Notes: a model not told the origin generated them from the letters alone. 64,000 bases of DNA from an uncultured Flavobacteriaceae bacterium (GCA_947494715.1 CANLWG010000004.1:124001-188000); one strand, 5' to 3'. Positions 1 to 9,796 are shown, counted from the first letter of the stretch. Program-made: numbers and translations.

Positions 1-1
1 A

Positions 2-274
2 GAAATAATTTCTTTTAGGGAAAAGTTGAAGATTCCACAATTTGCCATGCTAGCTGATGGGGATAACGAATTATTGTTAAATTTTGAGAACCTGACCTCT
101 GTAAGAATGTTTTTGGATACCGTAGAGAAAAGAACGGATTTTACACTTACGGAATTTCTGTTTTCTGAAGATGGAATCACGAAACATGAAAAGGAGTATT
201 ACACCAATCAAGTAATCGTATCATTTTTTAACGAAGAAAAACTGACCCATGACATCGATAGCGGCAAAGCATAA
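2..274 (+). CDS. Lantibiotic dehydratase (LanB glutamylation-type domain), C-terminal end only; gene begins before the window
   Basis: Reading frame is open from base 2 (EIISFREKLKIPQFAMLADGDNELLLNFENLTSV...), a recognisable lantibiotic dehydratase C-terminal motif. The ORF-track start at 26 is an internal TTG. Confidence 0.75.
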   Translation, partial: EIISFREKLKIPQFAMLADGDNELLLNFENLTSVRMFLDTVEKRTDFTLTEFLFSEDGITKHEKEYYTNQVIVSFFNEEKLTHDIDSGKA

Positions 275-1163
275 AAAAGCACAGAGAAATTACATTTTGG
301 GCGACAGTTGGCTGTACTATAAAATTTATACGGGTCACAAAACGGCGGATGTAGTTCTTACCGAAATAGTTAAACCGATCGTTGAAAAATTAATGGAAGA
401 AGGTGTCATTGACAAGTGGTTTTTTATAAGATATGCGGACACAAGACACCATATTAGAGTACGCTTTCATTATTCAAATACAGAAAGGGTGGGGGAGATC
501 ATAAATGGACTTCATCCGCATTTAAAGCAATTTATGGATCAAGACCTTGTATGGAAAATCCAACTCGATACCTATCAAAGGGAGATTGAACGCTATGGTG
601 AGCATACCATGGAATTATCGGAAGATTTTTTCTATTATGACAGCAAGATGATAGTTGACTTTTTGGATATGATAGAAGGTGAGGAGGGAGAGATGCTTCG
701 TTGGTTATTTTCACTTCGCGCCATCGACTCACACCTCAAAAATTTTGGATATTCTGACGATGACAAACTAAGACTCCTAGATCGGCTAAAAACCGGATTT
801 GGATTTGAATTTGGAATGTCACGACCTTTAAAGAAACAGCTCGACGCAAAATATAGGGAAGAGCGAAAAAAAATTGAGGAATTCATGATTTTTGAAGTTG
901 CCGATAAACCGGACTATGCCCCGATTTTAGATCGTATCGATATCAAAGAAAAAGAGGTCAACCCCATCGCCTCACAAATTCTAAATTACTTCAAAAAGGG
1001 AACTATGGAAATAGGGCTTGATGATTTAATGGCAAGCTATCTCCATATGCACATGAATCGCCTGTTTAAGTCCAAAAATCGTTTACATGAATTGGTTTGC
1101 TATGATTTTTTACATCGTTATTACAAGTCCATGATTGCGCGTAAAAAATATCAAAAAAGCTAA
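249..1163 (+). CDS. Thiopeptide-type bacteriocin biosynthesis protein (SpaB C-terminal/elimination-type domain)
   Basis: 304 aa; motif ILGDSWLYYKIYTG...WFFIRYADTRHHIRVRF typical of the thiopep_ocin/Lant_dehydr_C family; overlaps the upstream LanB end by 26 nt. Confidence 0.85.
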   Translation: MTSIAAKHKKAQRNYILGDSWLYYKIYTGHKTADVVLTEIVKPIVEKLMEEGVIDKWFFIRYADTRHHIRVRFHYSNTERVGEIINGLHPHLKQFMDQDLVWKIQLDTYQREIERYGEHTMELSEDFFYYDSKMIVDFLDMIEGEEGEMLRWLFSLRAIDSHLKNFGYSDDDKLRLLDRLKTGFGFEFGMSRPLKKQLDAKYREERKKIEEFMIFEVADKPDYAPILDRIDIKEKEVNPIASQILNYFKKGTMEIGLDDLMASYLHMHMNRLFKSKNRLHELVCYDFLHRYYKSMIARKKYQKS

Positions 1164-1261
1164 TTTATCGTTTATCGAAAGTTTTTCCAAGCCGATAAAA
1201 AATACGTTTCAGGGCAATTGGATCTTCGGTTGTAATTTTTTTGCTCTTCAACATTTATTGT

Positions 1262-2719
1262 TCAAGATTCATACATTTTTTTTAATTGATTTACGGCGGA
1301 TTCTGCCAATTTTTCTCCTGCACCTATATCATAGGATGTGGTACCGGGTGTGGTTTCATACCCTGTAATCATGGGTGTAAACCCTTCAGGACCTTGGCTA
1401 AAGGAAATTTCCGTTGGAAAATAGTTGTAGTCTCCATTGGCCAGATTGACCACCAGGGTATTTTTATAGGGAGAATTCTTTTTGATGTATATTCCAAACT
1501 CATTGAACATTTCACCCGGTAGTCCAACTATGGCTATATCGCCAATTTGCATCACCATAACCTCAAGATTATCAATTTCGTCTTGCTCATCATACATATC
1601 GATCCACCATTTGGCATATAGTTCCTCTGGAATACCATCCGGTTGTAATTCTGGCATGCCCTCCTTTTCTACACGTTTCATGACTTTTTGTGCCCAGTTA
1701 TACTGTTCTTCCGTGATAGTCATTTTTTTTAGGGGTACCTCTTCCCGAGAAATCTTTATTACACCATCGCCAGAGGCAGGTTCAGGATTTTTCATAGCTT
1801 CCATTGCGGCCACACCTAAAAGGTATCCAATACGTTGGCATTCCTGGTAGGTATCCAAAAACCCCACCTTATAATCTACCTGGGTAACATTACCGTTCGG
1901 GGCATTTAAAAAAAGTACGCCAAAGTCCTTGCCCATTACTTTTTGTATGGATTCTGTTAGATATCCCGGATAATCGGCGGAGTAGAGCCAATTGTTTCCG
2001 GTAAGTGTAGTAGGATGGCATCCAAAATTGACGATGCTGTTAACGACCTCTCCTTCCTGCTCTATACCTATGGTGATAACTTCAGGGTCTTTTCCGCCCA
2101 ATGACTTTTCAATATAACCGGGCTCAAATTTCTCCCAAACCATATGGGTAGTGCCGTCTATCGCTTTTAATCGTCTGTTATGAGAAATACGTTGCTCAGT
2201 GGAGCGGCCTACCAGAAGTTCGGCAGGCGCCAAACTCTTGTTGGCCCTATGAATTGCGTTCGCTGCCTTTTGAAGATAGTCCTTGGCCTCTGGTGCTTCT
2301 AATTTTGATTCCGGGCCACTATGAGTATGTGTGGCGTGAATCAAGATATTTTCAGATTTAATGTCGGAATCCGCAGTTACATGCTCCCGCATCATATCTA
2401 TAGATTCTACAGGGAGGTTACAGATATCGACGGAAAGAATGGCTATTTTTTCACCATTGCTGCCCTTTGCCACCATCGCCTTGCCATACAATGAATCATG
2501 AATTCCCCGGGAGGCATAATCATCCCCTCGATAGTTACCAACCAGATTTAGGCCTACACGGGGTGTATAGTTTACTTCGGCATAGCCAATTTGTAATCCA
2601 GAAGAAGAAGAATCCGCGTTGTCCGCTATATCCTTGCAAGACATGAGCATAAAGGTGCCCATAAAGAGAATGAGTGCGGTTTTCCAAATCAGTGCTGGGT
2701 TGTCAGTTCGTATTTTCAT
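1262..2719 (-). CDS. Neutral/alkaline non-lysosomal ceramidase-like lipoprotein
   Basis: 485 aa; lipobox-like LMSCKD; IGYAEVNYTPRVGLNLVG, HATHTHSGP and NFGCHPTTL motifs of the neutral ceramidase N-terminal domain. Confidence 0.75.
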   Translation of the reverse strand: MKIRTDNPALIWKTALILFMGTFMLMSCKDIADNADSSSSGLQIGYAEVNYTPRVGLNLVGNYRGDDYASRGIHDSLYGKAMVAKGSNGEKIAILSVDICNLPVESIDMMREHVTADSDIKSENILIHATHTHSGPESKLEAPEAKDYLQKAANAIHRANKSLAPAELLVGRSTEQRISHNRRLKAIDGTTHMVWEKFEPGYIEKSLGGKDPEVITIGIEQEGEVVNSIVNFGCHPTTLTGNNWLYSADYPGYLTESIQKVMGKDFGVLFLNAPNGNVTQVDYKVGFLDTYQECQRIGYLLGVAAMEAMKNPEPASGDGVIKISREEVPLKKMTITEEQYNWAQKVMKRVEKEGMPELQPDGIPEELYAKWWIDMYDEQDEIDNLEVMVMQIGDIAIVGLPGEMFNEFGIYIKKNSPYKNTLVVNLANGDYNYFPTEISFSQGPEGFTPMITGYETTPGTTSYDIGAGEKLAESAVNQLKKMYES

Positions 2720-3834
2720 TTTAAAACGTTATTTAGGATTCGTAGCCAATTCTTGTACATAATGTTTTCAATATCCATTTCAGTATACCCTCTTTTTAGA
2801 AGAATATCCTCAAATTTATATAGGTCCGCTATGGAGTTCATATCATATGGGGTCTGTTCCAGTCCGAACAGGCCATCAAGATCACTTCCAAACCCAATAT
2901 GTTCTGTATCTCCAGCCATTTGGCATATGTGGTCAAAATGGTCCACCAGACGTTCCATATTGATATTGAGTTCCTTTGGATCATCCACATTCATCTTAAA
3001 ATTTGGGTGTAGCATCCAAGTATCCAAAGAACCTCCAATAATACCATCCCTTTCCAAAACGCATTTAATTTGCTCATCGGTGAATTGCCGCTCACCCGGC
3101 ACCAATGCCCTACAGTTTTGATGACTTGCGATTACCTGACCCTGAAAAATATCCAAGGTCTCAAAAAAGCCCTGGTCTGTTTGATGGGTGAGGTCTAAAA
3201 TTATGCTGAGCGTGTTCATTTCCTTTAGTAGCTCTATGCCAATGGTGGTCAGTCCACTACCATCGGAATGGGTGCCAGCGGCATATCTGCCTGGTCCAAA
3301 ATGAGAGATGCCAATGGAGCGTAGCCCCTGCTCATAGTACCGATATAGATAATCAAGATTTACAATAGAATCCGCACCTTCTAGCGCAAGAAGGTAACCA
3401 ATTGGTTTTTTTGCCGTATCCAAATTTTCATTCTTCCAAACATCCAAATGTTCCTTTAAATCTTTTTGACTTTTGATTTGAGCCATTTCCCCCAACTCTT
3501 CCATCTCTCGATACCATGCCAACTGGCATTGTGCATTGGCATAGGCTTGTTGAGGGGAGTGCCATCCAGGCAACGCCATGGTATCCAAAGGGTCACCAGC
3601 TTCTGAAAAACGGGAAATCATGGTGGTGATGACCAATCCTATGTTGCCTTTGCGGAGTTCAGGGAGGGCAACGGTACCTTTTCCCCGATCCTGAAAATCT
3701 GACCATCCCAGATTTTTTTCCTTTTTACGTATGGTCTCAACGCTTTGCGTAAGGTCCCGGTTCATGGACATGGCGTTGGTGGCCAGGTCTAAATGACCAT
3801 CTACAATAAAAGAGAACTTGGATGTGGAACTCAT
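2716..3834 (-). CDS. Membrane dipeptidase (peptidase family M19)
   Basis: 372 aa; DGHLDLA HxD motif, GISHFGPGRYAAGTH, GFGSDLDGL; ATGA overlaps with both neighbours. Confidence 0.85.
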   Translation of the reverse strand: MSSTSKFSFIVDGHLDLATNAMSMNRDLTQSVETIRKKEKNLGWSDFQDRGKGTVALPELRKGNIGLVITTMISRFSEAGDPLDTMALPGWHSPQQAYANAQCQLAWYREMEELGEMAQIKSQKDLKEHLDVWKNENLDTAKKPIGYLLALEGADSIVNLDYLYRYYEQGLRSIGISHFGPGRYAAGTHSDGSGLTTIGIELLKEMNTLSIILDLTHQTDQGFFETLDIFQGQVIASHQNCRALVPGERQFTDEQIKCVLERDGIIGGSLDTWMLHPNFKMNVDDPKELNINMERLVDHFDHICQMAGDTEHIGFGSDLDGLFGLEQTPYDMNSIADLYKFEDILLKRGYTEMDIENIMYKNWLRILNNVLK

Positions 3835-4817
3835 TTCTTTACTTTAACTGATGAAATGTCGGTTGTTTTATCGGCATATTTTAGGGACAAACGATTAATG
3901 TCAAAAGAGAATTTTTCAAAAGTACTCTCCCATTCTTTGGCTTCCTCGGGGCTATAATCGTAAAATCCCTTTCCATTGGAAACTCCGTTGCCCCCTTCTT
4001 TTGCTATGTCGTCTATCAACTTGGGCACCGTGGTTTTGTTGCTCAGTTCTGGAAAAAGACCTTTCATTACGGAATGATAGGCTTGTAGTCCTGTCAAATC
4101 CATATAGCGAAAAAGTCCACAGAAGGTCATCCAATGACCGCCATCGTTTTTGCAAGCTCGATCTACGTCCTCTATGGTGGCATATCCATTTTCAACCAAA
4201 TGGAACGCCTCCCGATACATGGCATACATTATACGATTAGTAATAAACCCCCGAATATCCTTTCGTACCAAAGTAGGTTCCTTGCCCCAATTTTTTGCAA
4301 TGACATACAATTGTTCGCCCACTTCCAGCGGGCTTTTTTCACCACAAATAATTTCTAAAAAACGGGAAGTATATGCCGGTTCGGCCCAATGCATCCCAAA
4401 AAAGCGTTCCGGTACCCTGAGATAGTTTTGTAACATACTTATTGGTATTGCAGATGTATTGGAAGCGATGATTACTTTATTCGAGACACAGGATTCTATT
4501 TTGCGATATACGTCCTGCTTGATTTCTAGATTCTCCAGTACACATTCCATCACCAACCAACAGGGTTTTAAGTCGGCGTAATCAGAAGTAAAAGTTATAT
4601 TTTGGAACAAATCTTTAGCCGGGATTGTGCTAAGCCCCTCTCTGTAACTCTCTTCCAAGGAATGTATTATACGGTCCGGTGCAGTTTGGTTCGTATCGGA
4701 AATTATCGGTGCCAACGCCACTACCTTTTGACCGTTCATTAATAAAGCTGTGGCTATACTGCTTCCCATTAGGCCAAGGCCAACAATACCTACTCTAGAA
4801 TTATTATTCAATTCCAT
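3831..4817 (-). CDS. 3-hydroxyacyl-CoA dehydrogenase family protein
   Basis: 328 aa; N-terminal Rossmann VGIVGLGLMGSSIATALLMNG, IIASNTSAIPIS, GMHWAEPAY, FITNRIMYAMYREA, GKGFYDY. Confidence 0.85.
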   Translation of the reverse strand: MELNNNSRVGIVGLGLMGSSIATALLMNGQKVVALAPIISDTNQTAPDRIIHSLEESYREGLSTIPAKDLFQNITFTSDYADLKPCWLVMECVLENLEIKQDVYRKIESCVSNKVIIASNTSAIPISMLQNYLRVPERFFGMHWAEPAYTSRFLEIICGEKSPLEVGEQLYVIAKNWGKEPTLVRKDIRGFITNRIMYAMYREAFHLVENGYATIEDVDRACKNDGGHWMTFCGLFRYMDLTGLQAYHSVMKGLFPELSNKTTVPKLIDDIAKEGGNGVSNGKGFYDYSPEEAKEWESTFEKFSFDINRLSLKYADKTTDISSVKVKK

Positions 4818-4881
4818 ACTATCTGTATTTAACGAAAGCCCGCCATTTTCTTAGCATAGTCGAATACCTTCGCTTGGGTTG

Positions 4882-6198
4882 TTATTTGAGTTCCAATAAA
4901 ACTTCTTTTGCTATTTTTATGGCGTGATCAATGTGCTCCTCTGTATGTACGGCCGATATATACCATAATCCCCTTCCTATGACCCGGACACCTTTTTGCT
5001 GTAGACCATGCACAAACATTTTTGATTTTGGTTGTTCGTATGTCCTAAGTTCCCTAAATTCTTTAATCTTGTCAATATTGGTGAAACCGGTATGGAACAT
5101 AGGGCCCAACCCCTGAACCAACAGATTTTGTCCGGTTTCTTGAGCCACATTTCTAAGTCCATCCATCAATTGATGACCAAGACCATAAATACGTTCATAG
5201 GTGCCCTCTTCCTCCAAAACCTCGATCGTTGCCAATGCCGCAGCTATAAGTGGACAAGCTGAGTTCATAGTACCTGCGTGGATAACTTTTCCCTCAGCGA
5301 TGACATGCATCCATTCCTTTTTACCAACTACTGCCGAAATAGGATAACCACTGGCTAGAGCTTTAGCAAAAATGGATAAGTCCGGTGTTACACCAAAATG
5401 TTTTTGAGCACCTCCCAACCCAGTACGGAAACCTGTAATGACCTCATCAAAAATCAAGGCCGAACCATACTGGTCACACAGTTCCCGTAGACCTTCTAAA
5501 AATCCTTCTTCCGGAAGTATACAACCACTATTACACATAATAGGTTCCGTGATAATGGCGGCGATGGAGTCATGATATATTTCTATGGTCTTTTTCACCA
5601 ATTCCAAATCATTCCATGGGAGTAGAATAAATTCATCGGATGAACCTTTGGCGATGCCTTCTGTCCATGCTACGGTATCTGGATTTTCCCTAGGACCCAT
5701 TTTTTCTTCATCCAGAGTAAGTCCCCACGAAACGTTGTCCAACCATCCGTGATAGTGCCCTTCAAAACGAATGAATCTGTTTCGTCCGGTTTTTGCACGT
5801 GCCACACGAAGGGCGGTCTGTACTGCAGTAGAACCATCTAGGCAAAAACGCATCAATTCAGCAGATGGAATATAGGTATTCAATTTTTCCGCTAGCTCAA
5901 TTTCCAACAAGTGCTGACCTGCATAAAGCTGTCCTTTTTCACTATATTCCCTAACACGCCTTACTATATGTGGATGGGAGTGACCAACAATCATTGGGCC
6001 TTGGCTTAGGGTAAAATCCAGATATTTGTTCCCGTCAACATCATAAGTGTAAACGCCATCCGCATGATCATAAAATAGGGCATGGGGATGATTGAATTTT
6101 CGAAATTCCGAGGAAACACCACCTGCCAAAACCTTTTTGGACCTTTCCAACAATTCGGCGGACCTACTATGGTTTAACCTAATATTTATTTCTGACAT
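4882..6198 (-). CDS. Class III PLP aminotransferase, glutamate-1-semialdehyde 2,1-aminomutase-like
   Basis: 438 aa; LAGGVSSEFR, DGSTAVQTALRVARAKTGR, LIFDEVITGFR, FAKALASGYPISAVVG (PLP lysine). Confidence 0.85.
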   Translation of the reverse strand: MSEINIRLNHSRSAELLERSKKVLAGGVSSEFRKFNHPHALFYDHADGVYTYDVDGNKYLDFTLSQGPMIVGHSHPHIVRRVREYSEKGQLYAGQHLLEIELAEKLNTYIPSAELMRFCLDGSTAVQTALRVARAKTGRNRFIRFEGHYHGWLDNVSWGLTLDEEKMGPRENPDTVAWTEGIAKGSSDEFILLPWNDLELVKKTIEIYHDSIAAIITEPIMCNSGCILPEEGFLEGLRELCDQYGSALIFDEVITGFRTGLGGAQKHFGVTPDLSIFAKALASGYPISAVVGKKEWMHVIAEGKVIHAGTMNSACPLIAAALATIEVLEEEGTYERIYGLGHQLMDGLRNVAQETGQNLLVQGLGPMFHTGFTNIDKIKEFRELRTYEQPKSKMFVHGLQQKGVRVIGRGLWYISAVHTEEHIDHAIKIAKEVLLELK

Positions 6199-6200
6199 CT

Positions 6201-7307
6201 TTAAACTGTAATTTTTCTATTTCGTGCGGGTACCGCCCAAGTTCCGATAAGATTACCTTCCTGTATTATCTCCAGCGTTTCATAAAGGTTGACGGTAGGG
6301 CATATATGATAGGGTATGGAAAAAAAGGGTTGACCAATGTGATATTCCGATGTGTCGGGGACCGTTACCACCAAATGTTCTTCATATTGACCAACGATCC
6401 GCTGATTTTCCAAATCAAGAATTTCGACTCGGGGCTGTGGCGGATCTGCAGCAACCGCCTTACTACCCAAATCAAAACACAACAAATTTTTATCTATGAT
6501 GGATATAATCCGTGTTAATAGAACCGCAGCTGGAACAAAAGGCAATTCCGGGTAATTGTATTTGTATCCGGCATCCCAAAAGAAAATGGTACCCGGACTA
6601 CATTCTATCTCATCCTTTTTGGCATAATATGTAAATGAAGGGGAACCGCCCATCACCACTTTGATTTCTCTTTCCAGATGGGCTGCTACTTCCTGTCTTA
6701 GGAATGCCGTTTGTTCAAATATTCTGTTTGATTCAGCTTCTCGGATTTCTTGATCGGGCGAATGTACATGTCCGTCATAACCATGTAGTCCTACGATATT
6801 GAGTCCTTTCAAATCGGAACACGCTCTAACCAAATCTAAAGTTTGTTCTGGTTTTATTCCCGTACGATCCATTCCCAAATTGATATCCACGAAAACATCC
6901 ATTGGGTGCTCCTGGAACATTTCAGACAAAAGCCTGGCAGAATCTATATTATCGATAAGGGATGAAAAAACGGTATTTGGATACATTTTTCGAAGTGCAT
7001 CGAACCGTAATGCTTTTACCTCTGAAAGCTGATAGCAAAGTAGTACGTCATGAACCCCCGCCATAGCTAAAAGTTCCGACTCTGAAATAGTACTGCTTTT
7101 GAAGCGATCAATACCGTGCTGCAGTGCCATTTCTATTACCTCCAAGCATTTAACCGTTTTTACATGGGGTCTCAAGATGGTATTTTTGCCCTTTATCAAT
7201 TCACATGCGTTTCGGATGTTTTGATGTACCAAATCCGGAAAGACCAAAAGGGCAGGGGAATCTATGGAATGAGCAGCCTGGGTATAATATGGATCACTGC
7301 TAATCAT
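6201..7307 (-). CDS. DSD1-family PLP enzyme (D-threonine aldolase / D-serine dehydratase-like, alanine racemase N-terminal fold)
   Basis: 368 aa; RPHVKTVKCLE PLP-lysine motif, C-terminal YHICPTVNLY (HxCPT metal motif). Confidence 0.85.
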   Translation of the reverse strand: MISSDPYYTQAAHSIDSPALLVFPDLVHQNIRNACELIKGKNTILRPHVKTVKCLEVIEMALQHGIDRFKSSTISESELLAMAGVHDVLLCYQLSEVKALRFDALRKMYPNTVFSSLIDNIDSARLLSEMFQEHPMDVFVDINLGMDRTGIKPEQTLDLVRACSDLKGLNIVGLHGYDGHVHSPDQEIREAESNRIFEQTAFLRQEVAAHLEREIKVVMGGSPSFTYYAKKDEIECSPGTIFFWDAGYKYNYPELPFVPAAVLLTRIISIIDKNLLCFDLGSKAVAADPPQPRVEILDLENQRIVGQYEEHLVVTVPDTSEYHIGQPFFSIPYHICPTVNLYETLEIIQEGNLIGTWAVPARNRKITV

Positions 7308-7309
7308 TA

Positions 7310-7702
7310 TTAACCATTCGGTAATTTGAAAACGATATCAATTTCAACCTTAATATTCTCTCCCAAAACAGATTGTACCGTGGTCCGGGCCGGTTTTATA
7401 CCGGTAAAATAGGTTGCATACACCTCGTTGAATTTGTTAAAGTCCTTGATGTCTTTTAGATGTACGGTGCTCTTTAGTGCATCGTCCATAGTTCCTCCGG
7501 CTGTTTCCACAATGGCCTTAATATTATCCAGCGTCCGTTTGGTTTCTTCTTCAATACTACCAAGTACAAATCTTGATGTGGCAAAATCTACGGAGGCTTG
7601 GCCACTCAAAAATAGCATTCCATTGTAGGCCACCCCATCGGAGTATGCCCCTGTTACGAAATCGGGATCTCGTTGAGGATGGGTGATTTTTATCTTGTCC
7701 AT
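7310..7702 (-). CDS. RidA family protein (reactive enamine/imine deaminase)
   Basis: 130 aa; YNGMLFLSGQ, TLDNIKAIVETAG, PARTTVQ with conserved Arg, VEIDIVF. Confidence 0.9.
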   Translation of the reverse strand: MDKIKITHPQRDPDFVTGAYSDGVAYNGMLFLSGQASVDFATSRFVLGSIEEETKRTLDNIKAIVETAGGTMDDALKSTVHLKDIKDFNKFNEVYATYFTGIKPARTTVQSVLGENIKVEIDIVFKLPNG

Positions 7703-7786
7703 AGTAATTCTATTTATGATGTTTTTTTAAATTTTGTAAAAAAGTCGAATAAAACTCAATTATCATGGCAATTTTGTAAGGTTTTC

Positions 7787-7830
7787 TTTCAAATGTATTC
7801 GTAAGACTTCAAATTTAATAATAGCAAAAA
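7787..7830 (-). promoter_or_regulatory. Bipartite element copy A in the ridA-araC divergent region, containing a TACATTTG -7-like box on the minus strand
   Basis: TTTCAAATGTAT-N16-TTAATAATAgCAAAAA (plus strand); same words and spacing at 11314-11357. Confidence 0.55.
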
Positions 7831-7927
7831 CCGATAATCTAATACAAATAATTATATTTAGCTATGAAAAAGGTCAGTTTCATATGAAAAATTTGAAGAA
7901 GAGTATCAATATGAATAAAAATTAAGA

Positions 7928-8800
7928 ATGGAAACAACCGAAATTCGATTGTTCAAAGAATCCAATCAATCTTTTATTTACCATGTAGAGGAAAAGGCTT
8001 TTAGCATTTATCATCATCATCCTGAGTACGAACTGGTATATATTAAAAAAGGCAGCGGGGTTAGAATTGTGGGGGACAATATTAGCGAATTTAAGAAGGG
8101 TGATCTTGTCTTTTTAGGTTCTTATTTGCCTCATGTTTGGCGTTGTGACACAGCGTACAACAAGGCGGACGGAACATTTACTGGAAAAGGGTATGTTATT
8201 CAATTTTTAGAAGGATTTATTGGGACGCAGTTCTTTGATTTACCAGAAAATAGGGGGCTTAAGGCATTCTTTTCCCATGCTTCCAGGGGATGTAGGTTCT
8301 TTGGAAAGACCAAAAAAAATCTTGTCGACATTATTTTGGCGATGCAGCACATGAATCCTACACAACGTTTTTATTCCCTATTTTCCATATTTGAGATACT
8401 GGCCACTACGGAGGAATACGAATTCATTTGTAGCCCAGTCTTCAGGGAAACAGATCATATGTCCGAAAGTGGCCCTATGCGGGACGTGGTGGAGTTTATT
8501 CTAAAAAACTTTAAGGAAGATATTAAATTACGTGATGTATTGGAAATAGCCAATATGTCCAATACCCAATTTTTTCTGGCATTTAAAAAAATGTACCGCA
8601 TGCCATTTAAAAGCTATTTATTAAAATTACGTATCGGGTACGCCTGTCGCCTATTAGCGGAACCAAATAGTAATATTTCACAAATAGCCTATGAGTCTGG
8701 TTTCGAAAACTTATCTAACTTTAATAGACATTTTAAAGCCATAAAAGGCTGTACACCTACGGTTTATCGAAAAAAACTGGAGAAACCAATAGTTTCCTAA
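7928..8800 (+). CDS. AraC family transcriptional regulator (cupin + HTH_18)
   Basis: 290 aa; N-terminal HHHPEYELVYIKKGSG cupin, C-terminal ISQIAYESGFENLSNFNRHFKAIKGCTPTVYRK. Confidence 0.92.
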   Translation: METTEIRLFKESNQSFIYHVEEKAFSIYHHHPEYELVYIKKGSGVRIVGDNISEFKKGDLVFLGSYLPHVWRCDTAYNKADGTFTGKGYVIQFLEGFIGTQFFDLPENRGLKAFFSHASRGCRFFGKTKKNLVDIILAMQHMNPTQRFYSLFSIFEILATTEEYEFICSPVFRETDHMSESGPMRDVVEFILKNFKEDIKLRDVLEIANMSNTQFFLAFKKMYRMPFKSYLLKLRIGYACRLLAEPNSNISQIAYESGFENLSNFNRHFKAIKGCTPTVYRKKLEKPIVS

Positions 8801-8956
8801 CCTTAAATCTTTCAAAAATCGTTGGGACAAAACCTTTAGAAGTCGAAACTTCTTTTCTCAAAATGAATTGGTCGTATTTGGCAATGGGTAACTAAATAAA
8901 AATGGATTCCTGATTAATGTTAATTCACATGATTGTGGAAATCATAAGTTCCAAAA

Positions 8957-9772
8957 TCAACCTAGAAAAAGTTCGTCACCGACATGTACCGTTCCCGCTC
9001 CCGAATGCACCACATTTCTCCCAAAATTCACTTTTTTGTTTTGCAACCGATATTTTGAAAGGGTAGCAAGGGGCTCTATGTTTTTATCGACTTGCCCCGT
9101 TTCTGGATTTACAGTTGGAATGGTACATCGTGCACAATTTTCCAAACCTGTGAATTGTACCCCGTTGATAATAAAATCCTCAATCTCGTCCTCTTGATTT
9201 GGATAACCCCCTGAAAAAACAATATTGGGGCGAAAACGCTCGATCGTGAATTTTTGATTGCCCTTATAACGATCGTTCAAATCCTGGACGGATGCTTCCC
9301 CTATCATCATAAAGGGATAGGCATCGGCAAAGGATACAAACTTATCAAGAGGTTTGAAGCCAGAGTTGGTATCTACCGGCCGCATGCTATTTTCTGGCAT
9401 ATAAACCAATTTTGCATTTGAGCCAAGAACATTGCTAAACCAAGAATCGATTTGTTGAGAGACACTATGGGCTTCTACCTCTGCGTTCCAAATCACTACT
9501 TTTTTGATTTTTTTCTGGATATCTTCAAAAGGGATAAACATGTCCTTGATTTCTGTGTCCAATGATTTTACCCTAAGGCCTTCCTTTTGCAAAATTGGGT
9601 GTATACGGATCATTTTTGGAAATTCACGAATAGTCAAAAAACGATAATCCTCATCTACCAACATAAATCTACGATCGTGTTTAAATCCTTTTTTTGTGAC
9701 TTCTGCAGAATTAATAGAAGTACCGGCCAAGGATTTTATAGGGTAAATGAATAGTTGACTTACTTTTAACAT
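8957..9772 (-). CDS. MOSC domain protein with MOSC N-terminal beta-barrel (YcbX/mARC-like)
   Basis: 271 aa; LFIYPIKSLAGTS, KHDRRFMLVD, ENCARCTIPTVNPETG. Confidence 0.88.
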   Translation of the reverse strand: MLKVSQLFIYPIKSLAGTSINSAEVTKKGFKHDRRFMLVDEDYRFLTIREFPKMIRIHPILQKEGLRVKSLDTEIKDMFIPFEDIQKKIKKVVIWNAEVEAHSVSQQIDSWFSNVLGSNAKLVYMPENSMRPVDTNSGFKPLDKFVSFADAYPFMMIGEASVQDLNDRYKGNQKFTIERFRPNIVFSGGYPNQEDEIEDFIINGVQFTGLENCARCTIPTVNPETGQVDKNIEPLATLSKYRLQNKKVNFGRNVVHSGAGTVHVGDELFLG

Positions 9773-9796
9773 GGTACATTTTTCTAAACAAGAGAT

